A stretch of DNA of 64,000 bases from a bacterium (GTDB lineage Bacteria; Actinomycetota; Acidimicrobiia; Spongiisociales; ZC4RG35), in the NCBI GenBank assembly GCA_028824015.1, contig JAPPFC010000036.1, forward strand, positions 1 to 64,000. The letters are read 5' to 3'. The notes below the pieces were generated by a model that did not search any database, had not been told where the DNA came from, and saw only the letters and a list, made by a program, of their open reading frames with translations. Each line of letters starts with the position of its first letter. Positions within the stretch are counted from its first letter, which is position 1. The position numbers and the translations under genes are program-made. Shown here in pieces: positions 8,224 to 19,407 of this stretch.

Positions 8224-8392
8224 AGTCGTCGGGGAGGGTCACCCCGAAGGGCTGAAGGAGTGGGCACGGAGAGAATCCGTTCCCGTCCCCGCTTCATTCT
8301 TTCCGGTGGGTCTCTCCAACCTGCCAAGCCATCTGAGAGAATCACGCCACCAACAGCCCGCCCCAATCCAGATCTGGAGAGACCGCCATCCA

Positions 8393-9393
8393 TGTTCGGC
8401 CACAAGACCCCCATCCGCAACGGGCTGGGCCCGGCCGCGTTCGGCGAAAGCGGGCGTTGGTTCGCCTTCACCCACAACCCGTGGATACCCATCATGATCG
8501 CCTCCCTTGCGTGGGGAAGCGCCCCGGCCGCCAACCGGGCGATTCTCCTCCTCGGAGTCAACCCATTCACCATCTTCCCGCTCAAGCAGACGATCGGAAC
8601 CGCGGTGATCGTCACCACGCTCGCATTGACCAGGCGCAATCTCAGAATGGACCGGGAGACGCTGGTGGCGGGGGCAGCCATCGGGGTGTTCAACATGACT
8701 GTTCCCACCATCCTGTTCACATTGGGATTCCTGGTGATACCGGCCAGCATCGGGGCGGTGATCGTGGGGATCATCCCGCTGACCACCATCCTCCTGACCC
8801 ATTGGGTGGTGCCGGGAGAGACCTTCAGGATGGCCCGGCTACCCGGCCTGGCTCTGGCGATCGCGGGTATCGCCGTGATGGGTTGGGCGCCGGTTGGAGA
8901 GCCGTCTTCCCGATGGATTCTGGGGGTGGTCCTGATGACGGTGGGTTCGATCTCAGCAGGGCTGGGCGGTGCGCTGACCCGGCGGTACGCGGTACGTCAC
9001 CGGAACGCACCCCTGATCGTCTCCCAGTACCTGACGTCTACGGTGATCCTGGGGCTGTTGTCGATTCCCTTCGGCGGGTACCAGGGGTACCTCACCATCG
9101 ACACCACCGCGCTGTGGCTGATCGTCTACATGGGAGCGGTTCCCACGGCCGTCTCCTTCGCAGCCTTCATGTGGGCCTCCCGCATCACGACCGCCGCCCG
9201 GGCGGCCCTCACCGGGTACTTCTCGCCTCTCCTGGGAGTCACTCTGGGAGTGGCGCTGCTGTCTGAGCCGGTCACCCCGCAACTGATCGTGGGCATGGGG
9301 GCGGTGGCCCTCGGCATCGTGGTCAGCGACCGCCCCGATCGACAGGACGATCGGCGGAGAGCCGCATCAGCCGGTCCCCCCGCTGCCGGGTAA
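8393..9393 (+). CDS. EamA/DMT-family transporter (tandem paralog)
   Basis: MFGHKTPIRNG... closely similar along its length to 7225-8223; start chosen by paralog N-terminus MFGH(R/K)xPI. Confidence 0.85.
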
Positions 9394-9408
9394 ACTCGGA
9401 GGTCACCG

Positions 9409-11061
9409 GTGAACTCCTCACGTCACATACTGGTTGCGGTGGCGTGGCCCTATGCAGCAGGCTCCCGCCACCTGGGACACCTGGCCGGCGCATACCTGCC
9501 CGCCGACATCTTTGCCCGCTATCACCGCCTGGCGGGCAATCGGGTGCTGATGGTGTCGGGCAGCGATGTCCACGGAACACCCATCACGGTGTTGGCGGAC
9601 CAGGAGGGCGTGGAGCCCCAGGCGATCGTGGACCGCTATCACGCCGAGTTCGTGGCCGACTGGGAAAAGCTGGGGATCTCCTGGGACCTGTACACGTCCA
9701 CCGGCACCCCCAATCACTACGCCGTGACCCAGGACGTCTTCTCCCGCCTCCTGGAGAAGGGTTACATAACGGAAGGGGCCTCCATCCAGTTGTTCGACCC
9801 GCAGGCCGAGCGGTTCCTTCCCGACCGTTATGTGGAGGGGACCTGTCCCCACTGCGGATACCGCGACGCCCGGGGAGACCAATGTGACGACTGCGGCCGC
9901 ACCCTGGACGCCGTCGAGTTGATCGAGCCTCGCAGCAGGATGTCGGAGGCCACCCCGGTGACCCGGGAGACCAGGCACTACTTCTTGCGGCTGGACGCCT
10001 TCGAGGAACGGTTGGGCGATTGGCTGACCACGCGGCAGGGCTGGCGGCGCCACGTCAAGAACTGGGCGATGGGCATGGTGAACGAAGGGCTGCCCCAGCG
10101 GGCCATAACCCGGGATCTCTCCTGGGGAGTGCCCCTCCCTCCACCCGCCGACCGGCTAGGGGACCGGAAGCGTATCTATGTGTGGTTCGACGCGGTGATC
10201 GGATATCTGTCGGCCGCCAAAGAGTGGGCGCAGATACAGGGGACCCCTGACGAGTGGAAGCGTTGGTGGGAGGACCCGGATGCCGAGTCCTACTACTTCA
10301 TCGGCAAGGACAACATCCCATTCCACGCGGTCATCTGGCCGGCCATGCTGATGGGATACGGGGGACTCAACCTCCCCACCGATGTTCCGGCCAACCAGTA
10401 CGTGACCTTCCGCCAGGAAAAGGCCTCCACCAGCCGGGGAGTGGGCCGTTCGATAAGCTGGTACGCCGACCGCCTCCAACCCGACGCTCTCCGCTACGCG
10501 CTGGGATCGGTGCTCCCCGAGCAGAACGACACCGACTTCTCCGACTCCGAGTTGATCCGAAGGGTGAACGACGAGTTGGTGGCCACCTGGGGGAACCTGG
10601 TCCACAGGGTGCTTTCCATGGCTCATTCCTGGTACGGCGCCAGGATGCCGGAGGGCGGTTCCCCCGCCACCGGGGACGTGGCCCTACTGGCCAAGATCGA
10701 CGCCGGTCTGGAGCAGGCCGGGAAGCTCTTGGAGAGAGTGGAGTTACGTGCTGGACTGCGCCAGGCGATGGAAGGCGCCCAGGCGGTCAATGTCTACCTC
10801 AACGCCCAGGCTCCTTGGTTATTGCGCAAACAGGATCCTCGACGGGCCGAGACGGTGCTTCACACCGCTCTCTCCTCGATCAACGGACTGAAGACAGCTT
10901 TCTCTCCCTACCTGCCCTTTTCCTCCGAGAGGCTCCACGCGATGCTCGGACAGCCGGGTTCGGTGTCGGATGGAGGCTGGCGCCGGTCTCCGTTGGTCCC
11001 AGCAGCCCTGGAAGCGCCCCGGCCGCTATTCGCCAAGCTGGACGAGGATCTCTTGGATTGA
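9409..11061 (+). CDS. metG: Methionyl-tRNA synthetase
   Basis: VAWPYAAGSRHLGHLAGAYLPADIFARY; zinc site CPHCGYRDARGDQCDDC; ENDTDFSDSEL region. Confidence 0.97.
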   Translation: MNSSRHILVAVAWPYAAGSRHLGHLAGAYLPADIFARYHRLAGNRVLMVSGSDVHGTPITVLADQEGVEPQAIVDRYHAEFVADWEKLGISWDLYTSTGTPNHYAVTQDVFSRLLEKGYITEGASIQLFDPQAERFLPDRYVEGTCPHCGYRDARGDQCDDCGRTLDAVELIEPRSRMSEATPVTRETRHYFLRLDAFEERLGDWLTTRQGWRRHVKNWAMGMVNEGLPQRAITRDLSWGVPLPPPADRLGDRKRIYVWFDAVIGYLSAAKEWAQIQGTPDEWKRWWEDPDAESYYFIGKDNIPFHAVIWPAMLMGYGGLNLPTDVPANQYVTFRQEKASTSRGVGRSISWYADRLQPDALRYALGSVLPEQNDTDFSDSELIRRVNDELVATWGNLVHRVLSMAHSWYGARMPEGGSPATGDVALLAKIDAGLEQAGKLLERVELRAGLRQAMEGAQAVNVYLNAQAPWLLRKQDPRRAETVLHTALSSINGLKTAFSPYLPFSSERLHAMLGQPGSVSDGGWRRSPLVPAALEAPRPLFAKLDEDLLD

Positions 11062-11478
11062 AACCTGTGCAAAGCCGACGCGCATCGCCTCGGTTCGGGC
11101 CGGGCTGAGTTGTGTCCCGGATGTAACGACAGGGCAAGCAAGTGAAGGGCAAGTCGCCAGGCTGGCCGGTCAAACCGGGATACGTCTACCAAAACGGGAA
11201 CTCGCGAAATTCCCGGCCCCTATTTCGGGAAGCCCACCCCCGCCACCACCTTTCCATGAGCAAACAGGCTCCGTCCAGCCTGGCGCGGGGCCTCTTGATC
11301 AGATCGATTTGATCCCTTGACGTGGTCCGGGCGACGCCTGGGCGGACCGGTCGTGGTGTTTAGCTGGCGTCAGTATGGGATGCCCGGTGGGACAGGATCA
11401 ACCTCCCCGGCACAACTTTTTTCACAACCTCTGGCAAAACCCACGGTAGGTGTCGACCCAACCCCGCGACAAGCCCGG

Positions 11479-11895
11479 CTACGCGGGCGGGTAGACCCCC
11501 GCGGCCTTCGACTCTTCGGTCTGCCAGAAAATGCCGGAGATCTCACCGATCAAGTCAACCAGACCCTGGGAGACAGCTGGATCCATCGACTTCTTGGCAT
11601 CACCGGCGGCTTTGAGAGCCCGCCAGAACAGGTCATGCAACTGGGGGAACGAATCAGCGTGATGGGGCTTGAAGAAGTCCGACCACAGCACCGAGAGGTG
11701 GTGCTTCACCAACTCGGCCTGCTGCTCTTTGATGATGACGCACCTGTCCCGGAACACCGGATCGTCGGATTCGGCGTACTTGGTGCAGGCGTTGAGCACC
11801 GAGCGAGCCTCGATCATTGCCTGGGCGGGGTCATAAACTCCACAAAAGAGGTCGCAGTGGGCATGAACGACGGTGGCAGGCCTGAATAGCGGCAT
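11479..11895 (-). CDS. sodN: Nickel superoxide dismutase (variant Ni-hook)
   Basis: MPLFRPATVVHA-HCDLFCGVYDPAQAMIEARSV...; propeptide plus Ni-hook; divergent from sodX-like protease. Confidence 0.93.
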   Translation of the reverse strand: MPLFRPATVVHAHCDLFCGVYDPAQAMIEARSVLNACTKYAESDDPVFRDRCVIIKEQQAELVKHHLSVLWSDFFKPHHADSFPQLHDLFWRALKAAGDAKKSMDPAVSQGLVDLIGEISGIFWQTEESKAAGVYPPA

Positions 11896-11946
11896 GGTTA
11901 ACTCCTCTCTGGGGTAAACAGGAATCCTGTAGTAGCCAGAATAGCG

Positions 11947-12405
11947 ATGATGAGCAGACTCAGCCTCAGACGCTTCGCGGTCTCCGGCGCCTCGATGAGC
12001 CCTGCGCTGCCCGACGGCGCCCGGTTCATCGGACGCCTGCCCCGGCGGGCAGGGTCCATCCGGCGGGGGAGCATCGTTGCCTTCCCGCATCCCCACCGAG
12101 ACGGATTCTGGATGGTCAAACGAGTGGTGGGTATGGGCGGAGAGATGATTAACATCGAGGGGGGAGAAGTTCTGATCGACGGGAATTCCGGTCTCGACCA
12201 CTGGGGAATTGGGTTCTCCACGCCCGATGGGCGGTGGGCAGTGCCCACGGGAAGGGTTTTCGTCCTCTCCGACCAGCGGCCACTGACCCGCGACGACTCC
12301 CGGACCTTCGGGCCGGTCGGCACCGACTGCATGTACAGGATGGTCCTTCGGTACCCGCGCCGGAGTCTCCCCGCCGACCCGCCGTCCGGGGACCGTCCCG
12401 GCTAG
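11947..12405 (+). CDS. sodX: S26-family peptidase, Ni-SOD maturation protease (SodX-like)
   Basis: VSGASMSPAL catalytic Ser motif; WMVKRVVGMGGE catalytic Lys motif; adjacent to sodN. Confidence 0.88.
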   Translation: MMSRLSLRRFAVSGASMSPALPDGARFIGRLPRRAGSIRRGSIVAFPHPHRDGFWMVKRVVGMGGEMINIEGGEVLIDGNSGLDHWGIGFSTPDGRWAVPTGRVFVLSDQRPLTRDDSRTFGPVGTDCMYRMVLRYPRRSLPADPPSGDRPG

Positions 12406-12421
12406 ACGGTCGTAGAAGGAA

Positions 12422-13282
12422 ATGCACCCCCCGCCCCCGCCCACCAATCGCCTGGAGAGATGGCAGAGAAACCTGCTGGTGACGCTGGGGACACTGGTGG
12501 TGATCATGGCCGTCACCGCCGTGGTCCTGGTCATTCGAAACGCTCTGGGAAGCTCCGGGCTGACCGGCGGACCGACCGGCGCCGACACCACCACCGTCAC
12601 CGCCGGCGCCACGACTCTATCGCAGAGCCCCGGGACCGAACCCACCCGGCCCGAAACCAATCCGGTTCCCGAGACGTCCTTGCCCGAGACCACTCTTCCA
12701 CCTGCCACCTTCGTGGAGGATCCCATCGTGGCGGCGGATCTCTACCTCCAACCCGAGGGACTGGGGCCCCTTCCGTTCGGGAGCGACGCCGAGAGGACCG
12801 TCGCCGTTCTGACCGGGGCCCTCGGGAACCCGGACAACGACACGGGATGGGTGCCGGCCGACCTCGATTTCCTCCGGTGTCCGGGGGTCAGGGCGCGGGT
12901 GGTCAACTGGGGAAGCCTGACGGTCTATCTCTCCGACGGGCCCACCGAGTGGGGTCCGGACGGCCATGAGCACCTGTTCTCTTTCACCTATTCACTCCTG
13001 GAGGGCCAGTCTTTGCCCGCCGGACCGGAACTCCGGACCTCCGAGGGCCTGAGACTGGGCACAACCCTGTCGCGTGCCTCTTCGATCTACGGCCAGGCCG
13101 CCATTTCCCACAGTGACACGCCCGTCCCGCCCGACGAAGCCTCCGAGGAGGTCGTTGTCGCGCAGGAAGCCGTGCTGGAAGTGGATGTCCCCGGACCCGG
13201 ATACCTGACGGGAACCTTCAGCGGACCCGGACCGGACGACACACTCGTGTCCATCTCCGGTGGAACGGGTTGCGAGGAGTAA
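12422..13282 (+). CDS. Membrane-anchored hypothetical protein
   Basis: Single N-terminal TM (LLVTLGTLVVIMAVTAVVLVI) followed by Thr-rich linker. Confidence 0.65.
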   Translation: MHPPPPPTNRLERWQRNLLVTLGTLVVIMAVTAVVLVIRNALGSSGLTGGPTGADTTTVTAGATTLSQSPGTEPTRPETNPVPETSLPETTLPPATFVEDPIVAADLYLQPEGLGPLPFGSDAERTVAVLTGALGNPDNDTGWVPADLDFLRCPGVRARVVNWGSLTVYLSDGPTEWGPDGHEHLFSFTYSLLEGQSLPAGPELRTSEGLRLGTTLSRASSIYGQAAISHSDTPVPPDEASEEVVVAQEAVLEVDVPGPGYLTGTFSGPGPDDTLVSISGGTGCEE

Positions 13283-13323
13283 AGCAACAGAACAACGCAG
13301 CCGGTGGTTTAGCATCCCTTTTC

Positions 13324-14556
13324 ATGCGAAGAGTCCTGACCGCGACGGCACTGGCCGTCCTTGCAATGGCATGCGGCGGAGATTCAGGAGAGGAACCGGT
13401 AACCACCTCCGAGCCGCCCACCACTGCAGCCTCAACAGCAGCCTCGGAGACGACAGCCTCGGAGACGACGGCATCCACAGCAGGCGAGACCACCACCACG
13501 ACCCCCGACACCACAACCACCACAGCAGACACCACCACCGAGACGACGGCTGCCGAAACCACCGACGCCGCGACCCCCGACACCACAACCACCACCACAG
13601 CAGACCCCACCACCGATGCCACCCCCGACACCACGACCACCACCGTTCCCGGGCCGCCGCTGACGCCCAGTCCGCTGACCGGTTTGGGCGTGGCCGACCC
13701 GGATTCCTTGAGCCGACGGACCATGGCGGTGAAAGTCGACAATCACTGGGACGCCCGTCCCCAGGTCGGCATCGGCGAGGCCGAGGCGGTGTTCGAACTC
13801 TTGGTCGAATCGGGGATAACTCGCTTCATAGCCTTGTTCCACTCCGTCGACTCCACCTACGTCGGGCCGGTGCGTTCGGTGCGGCCCACCGACCCCCATT
13901 TGCTCCGACACTTGAACACCACCGTGCTGGCCAGCGGGGGCCAGGACTGGATCATCAACACGTTTCCACGCAACGGGGTCGGGGTGATCGGAGAGATCGG
14001 CGTGGGAGGGTATCGGGACGAGTCGCGTCAGGCGCCTCACAACTACTTCGTCAACACGGCCGATTTTCGGCCCACGGCCGACCAGAGGCTTTATCCCAAC
14101 ACTCCCCCACCCCCCCTGTTCGAGATCGGAGACCTACCGGTCTCGGGCATCCCGGGCGGCGTCTCGGAAGTGACCATGGAGTGGGCCCCGACCAACACCG
14201 TCACCTGGAAGTGGAACGGAAGCACCTATGAGCGTCACCTGGAGGACGGTCCCCACACCTGGACCCACGTCGAGGGGGGCGAGGAAACAATCACCGCCGA
14301 CGTCCTGGTGGTGATATTCTCCCGGCTGTTCTACACCACGCCTCCCCAGGGAGGGGTGACTCTCCCCACCATGGAGACCACCGGCCAGGGACGGGCGCTG
14401 GTGTTCGCCGAGGGCCAGGTCGCGGCGGGAGGATGGGAGCGGGCGGACACCGCCCAACCGTTCTCGCTCACGCTGACCGATGGTTCTCCCATAACGGTCC
14501 CGGCCGGTCGCCCCTGGATCAGCCTCTTTCCGGACGGGCGTCTCGTCTCCTGGTAG
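13324..14556 (+). CDS. DUF3048-type lipoprotein with Thr-rich linker
   Basis: Lipobox LAMACGG; low-complexity TTTTT linker; VKVDNHWDARPQVGIGEAEAVFELLVESGITRFIALFHS. Confidence 0.8.
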   Translation: MRRVLTATALAVLAMACGGDSGEEPVTTSEPPTTAASTAASETTASETTASTAGETTTTTPDTTTTTADTTTETTAAETTDAATPDTTTTTTADPTTDATPDTTTTTVPGPPLTPSPLTGLGVADPDSLSRRTMAVKVDNHWDARPQVGIGEAEAVFELLVESGITRFIALFHSVDSTYVGPVRSVRPTDPHLLRHLNTTVLASGGQDWIINTFPRNGVGVIGEIGVGGYRDESRQAPHNYFVNTADFRPTADQRLYPNTPPPPLFEIGDLPVSGIPGGVSEVTMEWAPTNTVTWKWNGSTYERHLEDGPHTWTHVEGGEETITADVLVVIFSRLFYTTPPQGGVTLPTMETTGQGRALVFAEGQVAAGGWERADTAQPFSLTLTDGSPITVPAGRPWISLFPDGRLVSW

Positions 14557-14559
14557 GCG

Positions 14560-15999
14560 TTGGAGACCCCCTTGGTAAGCGCCCGGTCCCTGGCCCGGCA
14601 GGTTCGAACCGGCGAGCGTTCGGCGCGAGACGCCATCGGAAAGGCCCTGGCCGACCTGCACGACTCCCAGGATGCGCTTAATCTCACCACCTTCATAGAC
14701 GAGAGAGCGCTGTCGCGCGCCGATGAGTTGGATGGGCGGGTGGCGGCGGGCGAGGACCCCGGCCCGCTGTGCGGAGTGCCGGTGGTCATCAAGGACCTGA
14801 TCGATCAGGCCGGGGTGCCCACCACCTGCGGATCGGCGTTCTACAGGAGCCTTCCCCAACGGTCTGCGCCGGTGGTCGAACGGCTGGAGAGGGCCGGCGC
14901 GGTGATCGTGGCCCGGGCGAGCCTGCACGAATTCGCCTTCGGTTTCTCTTCGGAGAACCAATGGTTCGGCCCGGTGCGGAATCCCCACGACCCGGCCACC
15001 TCCCCGGGAGGATCGTCCGGCGGGTCCGGCGCGGTGGTGGCGGCCGGATTGTCTCCTATCTCAATCGGCACCGATACCGGCGGCTCCATCCGGGTCCCCG
15101 CCGCGCTGTGCGGCATCTTCGGCCTCAAGGTGACCCACGGGCGGGTACCGCTCACCGGAGTCTTCCCGCTGGGCCCTTCCCTGGACAGCGTGGGACCGCT
15201 GGCGGCCAACACCGGAGACCTGGCCCAGGCCTACGCCTCCCTGGCAGGATGGCATCCCGACGATCCCTGGTCGTCGCCCCGGCCCACCGATCTGGACCGC
15301 CTCGACGCCCCGATGGAACCCCGGAACCTCCGGGTGGGCCTTCCTGAAAAGTGGTTGGCGAAGGCTCCGTATGCGGCTGGATTCCAGGAGCGTTTCGGCG
15401 CCGTCATCGGCCAACTGGAGAGCCTGGGTGTGGGTGTGGAACAGTTCGACGATCCGGTCCTGTCACCTCCCGGAATGATCAACGACATCCTCTATCCGGA
15501 GGTGGCCGCGGTGCACCGCGCCTGGTGGGAGGGGGGAAGACCGTACGGCAGGGAAGTGGCGGGACGGATCGAAGAGACCCTCGAGGTGGGCGGTGAACGC
15601 CCAGCCGAGGCCCTGCTGGACGCCAAACGCTGGCAGGCCCATCTGCGGCACCGGATGAGCGCCGCCTTCCAACGCTTCCACCTGTTGGCCCTGCCCACCT
15701 CCGGTGCGCTCCGCAAGGTCATCGGCGACCAGGAGATGAACACCGTCACCCACGGCAGACTTGCCTACCGGGCGGTGCTCTCCTGGTTCACCTCCCTGGT
15801 CAACGTATCCGGTTGTCCTGGCATGAGCATCCCCGTTCCCCGCTCCGACCAGTCCTCCGGGGTCCCCTTCTCACTGCAATTGGTCGCTCCCTGGTGGAGG
15901 GAGGACCTGCTGCTCAGGGTCTCGTCGATCCTGGAGCGGGAGGGCGTCGCCCGCTCGGTCCTGGCGGTTGGGCCTCGGCCATCCCATCAGGCCCGGTAA
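14560..15999 (+). CDS. Amidase
   Basis: Amidase signature PGGSSGGSGAVVAAGLSPISIGTDTGGSIRVPAALCGIFGLK. Confidence 0.93.
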   Translation: METPLVSARSLARQVRTGERSARDAIGKALADLHDSQDALNLTTFIDERALSRADELDGRVAAGEDPGPLCGVPVVIKDLIDQAGVPTTCGSAFYRSLPQRSAPVVERLERAGAVIVARASLHEFAFGFSSENQWFGPVRNPHDPATSPGGSSGGSGAVVAAGLSPISIGTDTGGSIRVPAALCGIFGLKVTHGRVPLTGVFPLGPSLDSVGPLAANTGDLAQAYASLAGWHPDDPWSSPRPTDLDRLDAPMEPRNLRVGLPEKWLAKAPYAAGFQERFGAVIGQLESLGVGVEQFDDPVLSPPGMINDILYPEVAAVHRAWWEGGRPYGREVAGRIEETLEVGGERPAEALLDAKRWQAHLRHRMSAAFQRFHLLALPTSGALRKVIGDQEMNTVTHGRLAYRAVLSWFTSLVNVSGCPGMSIPVPRSDQSSGVPFSLQLVAPWWREDLLLRVSSILEREGVARSVLAVGPRPSHQAR

Positions 16000-16118
16000 G
16001 GTTGAGATTGCCGTCCCGGTATGGTTGTGATTGCCGGTAAGGTTTGCTATTAGAGGTTTGAAAAGTCGCGGCCCAAACTATCATTGGCTGCCTGACATCG
16101 AGGTTCTGAATTTCTGAC

Positions 16119-18004
16119 GTGACATCACCAACGGCCCACGCCGAGGCGGGCGTTTCCGACCCGTCACCCAACGGGAATATCACCCCACTAAGACAAGTAA
16201 CCGTCCGATTCGCCGGCGACTCCGGGGACGGGATGCAGTTGGCGGGCAACCGTTTTGCCGACACCTCGGCTGCTTTTGGGAACGACCTGTTCACCCTGCC
16301 CAGCTTCCCGGCCGAAATCCGGGCGCCGGCTGGCACCCTTCCCGGAGTCTCTTCCTTCCAGATCCAGATCGCCGACTGGGACATCTCCACTTCCGGTGAT
16401 CGGCCCGACTGCCTGGTGGCGATGAACCCCGCCGCTCTCAAAACAGACCTCGCCGATCTTCGCCAGGGAGGGACCCTGATAGTCAACAGCGAGGCTTTCG
16501 ACGAGCGGGGCCTCGCCAAGGCCGGATACGAGGACAGTCCCCTGATGGACGGCAGCCTCAATCAATACGACCTGATAGAAATCCCCATGAACACCATCAC
16601 CAAGGAGGCGGTGGCGGACAAGGTCAGCGGGCGATCGGTTCTCCGCTCCCGCAACTTCGTGGCGCTCGGGTTCCTGGCGTGGCTGTTCCAGCGGCCCCTC
16701 GAACCGATCATCACCTGGACCGAGAACAAGTTCGCCAAACTCCCGATGGTCGTCGCCGCCAACCTGGCCGCCCTGAGAGCGGGGTACAACTTCGGAATCA
16801 CAACCGAGACCTCGCGGAGCATCTTCCAGGTCAAGCCGGCCAGCCTTCCCGCCGGCGTCTACACCAGCATCACCGGCAACACCGCGCTGGCGTGGGGGTT
16901 GATCGCGGCCTCCTACTGCGCCAAGCTGCCCCTCTACTACGGGTCGTACCCGATCACCCCGGCCTCCGACATCCTCCATGAACTGGCGCGCCACAAGCGG
17001 CTGGGGGTGCGCACTTTCCAGGCCGAGGACGAGATCGCCGCGATCGGCGCGGTGATCGGCGCCTCCTTCGGGGGAAGCCTGGCGGTCACGGGCTCTTCGG
17101 GGCCGGGCGTCTCCCTGAAGAGCGAAGCGATCAGCCTGGCGTTGACCGCCGAGTTGCCCCTGGTGGTCGTCAATGTGCAGAGGGCCGGCCCGTCGACGGG
17201 AATGCCGACCAAGCCCGAACAGACCGACCTGCTGTTCTCCCTGTTCGGCAGGCATGGAGAATCGCCCCTCCCGGTTCTGGCCTGCGCCACTCCCTCGGAT
17301 GTGGTGGAGACCACCATCGAGGCGGCCCGGATCGCACTCAAGTACATGACCCCGGTGATCCTCCTCTCCGACAACCACATCGCCAACGGCTCCGAGCCCT
17401 GGAGGATCCCGGCGGCGGCGGACCTGCCGGACATAAGCGTTCCGTTCGCGTCGTCCCCCAACGGTGCAGGAGGGCGCTTTTTGCCCTACCTGCGGGACTT
17501 CAACACCTTCTCCCGACCCTGGGCCATCCCCGGCACCAAGGGCCTGGAACACCGGATCGGCGGTCTGGAGAAGGAGAACATCAGCGGCGACATCTCCTAC
17601 AACCCCGACAATCACCAGTTGATGACCGACTCCCGGGCCTGGAAAGTCGCGAACATCGCCAACGACATCCCGCCGGTGGAGGTACATGGAGAGTTGGACG
17701 CCAACCTCCTGGTACTGGGCTGGGGCTCCAGCAAGGGCACGATGGGCGCCGCCTGTCGCAACCTGAACCGGGAGGGTTACAAGGTCGCCTACGCCCATCT
17801 TCGATACCTGAATCCCCTCCCCGCCAACCTGGGGGACGTGCTGCACTCCTACGAGAAGGTGTTGATCCCGGAACTCAACACCGGCCAGTTGCGCTATGTG
17901 ATCCGGGCCAACTTCCTGAAGGACGCCTACGGTCTCAACAAGGTGACCGGTACTCCCTTCTACATCGGGGAGATAAGGGACAGGATCCTGGAGGTACTCG
18001 AGTC

Positions 18005-18008
<4 letters not shown>
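16119..18008 (+). CDS. korA: 2-oxoacid:ferredoxin oxidoreductase subunit alpha (gamma-alpha fusion)
   Basis: RFAGDSGDGMQLAGNRFA; GSYPITPASDILHELARHK; GTG start; GTGA coupling to korB. Confidence 0.93.
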
Positions 18009-19012
<1,004 letters not shown>

Positions 19013-19040
19013 AAGGGACCGGCGCGGCAGACAGGGGCGC

Positions 19041-19400
19041 ATGACCATGGTGAACGTGCTCGGCGGTGAGCTGGAGCCCTGCTCCTTGCAGCCTCTCACC
19101 GGGTACTACCGGACCGGCTCCTGTGAGACCCGGGGCGATGACATAGGCGTGCATGCGGTGTGTGCCGAGATGACCGAGGAGTTCCTCGAGTTCAGCAAGT
19201 CCCGGGGCAACGATCTCAGCACCCCGATGCCTCTCTACGGGTTCGAAGGGCTGGCGCCCGGTGACTGCTGGTGCCTGTGCGCCTCCCGTTGGCAGGAGGC
19301 CTTCGAAGCCGGGATGGCCCCACGGGTGCGGCTGGAGTCAACCTCGGTGGCCGCCCTGGAGTGGATCAACCTGGACGACCTGAAGAAGCACGCCCTCTAG
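19041..19400 (+). CDS. DUF2237-family protein
   Basis: NVLGGELEPCSLQPLTGYYRTGSCETRGDDIGVHAVCAEMTEEFLEFSKSRGNDLSTPMP...GDCWCLCASRWQEA. Confidence 0.85.
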   Translation: MTMVNVLGGELEPCSLQPLTGYYRTGSCETRGDDIGVHAVCAEMTEEFLEFSKSRGNDLSTPMPLYGFEGLAPGDCWCLCASRWQEAFEAGMAPRVRLESTSVAALEWINLDDLKKHAL

Positions 19401-19407
19401 GGAGACG

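Noticed and set aside
11062-11478. Intergenic GACAGGGCAAGC...GGGCAAGTCGCC as a c-di-GMP-I riboswitch
   Set aside because: Only a vague resemblance; the core GACGCAAAGCC and the required helices are missing, and the next downstream gene (sodN) is on the opposite strand.
13430-13650. Repetitive DNA as a possible CRISPR or minisatellite
   Set aside because: Repeats are in-frame Thr/Asp/Pro-coding low complexity inside one ORF, with no regular spacers.
16188-17846. 552-aa minus-strand ORF
   Set aside because: Antisense shadow of korA in high-GC DNA; same for 4791-6272, 30526-32415, 45639-47834 and 58507-59883 antisense ORFs.
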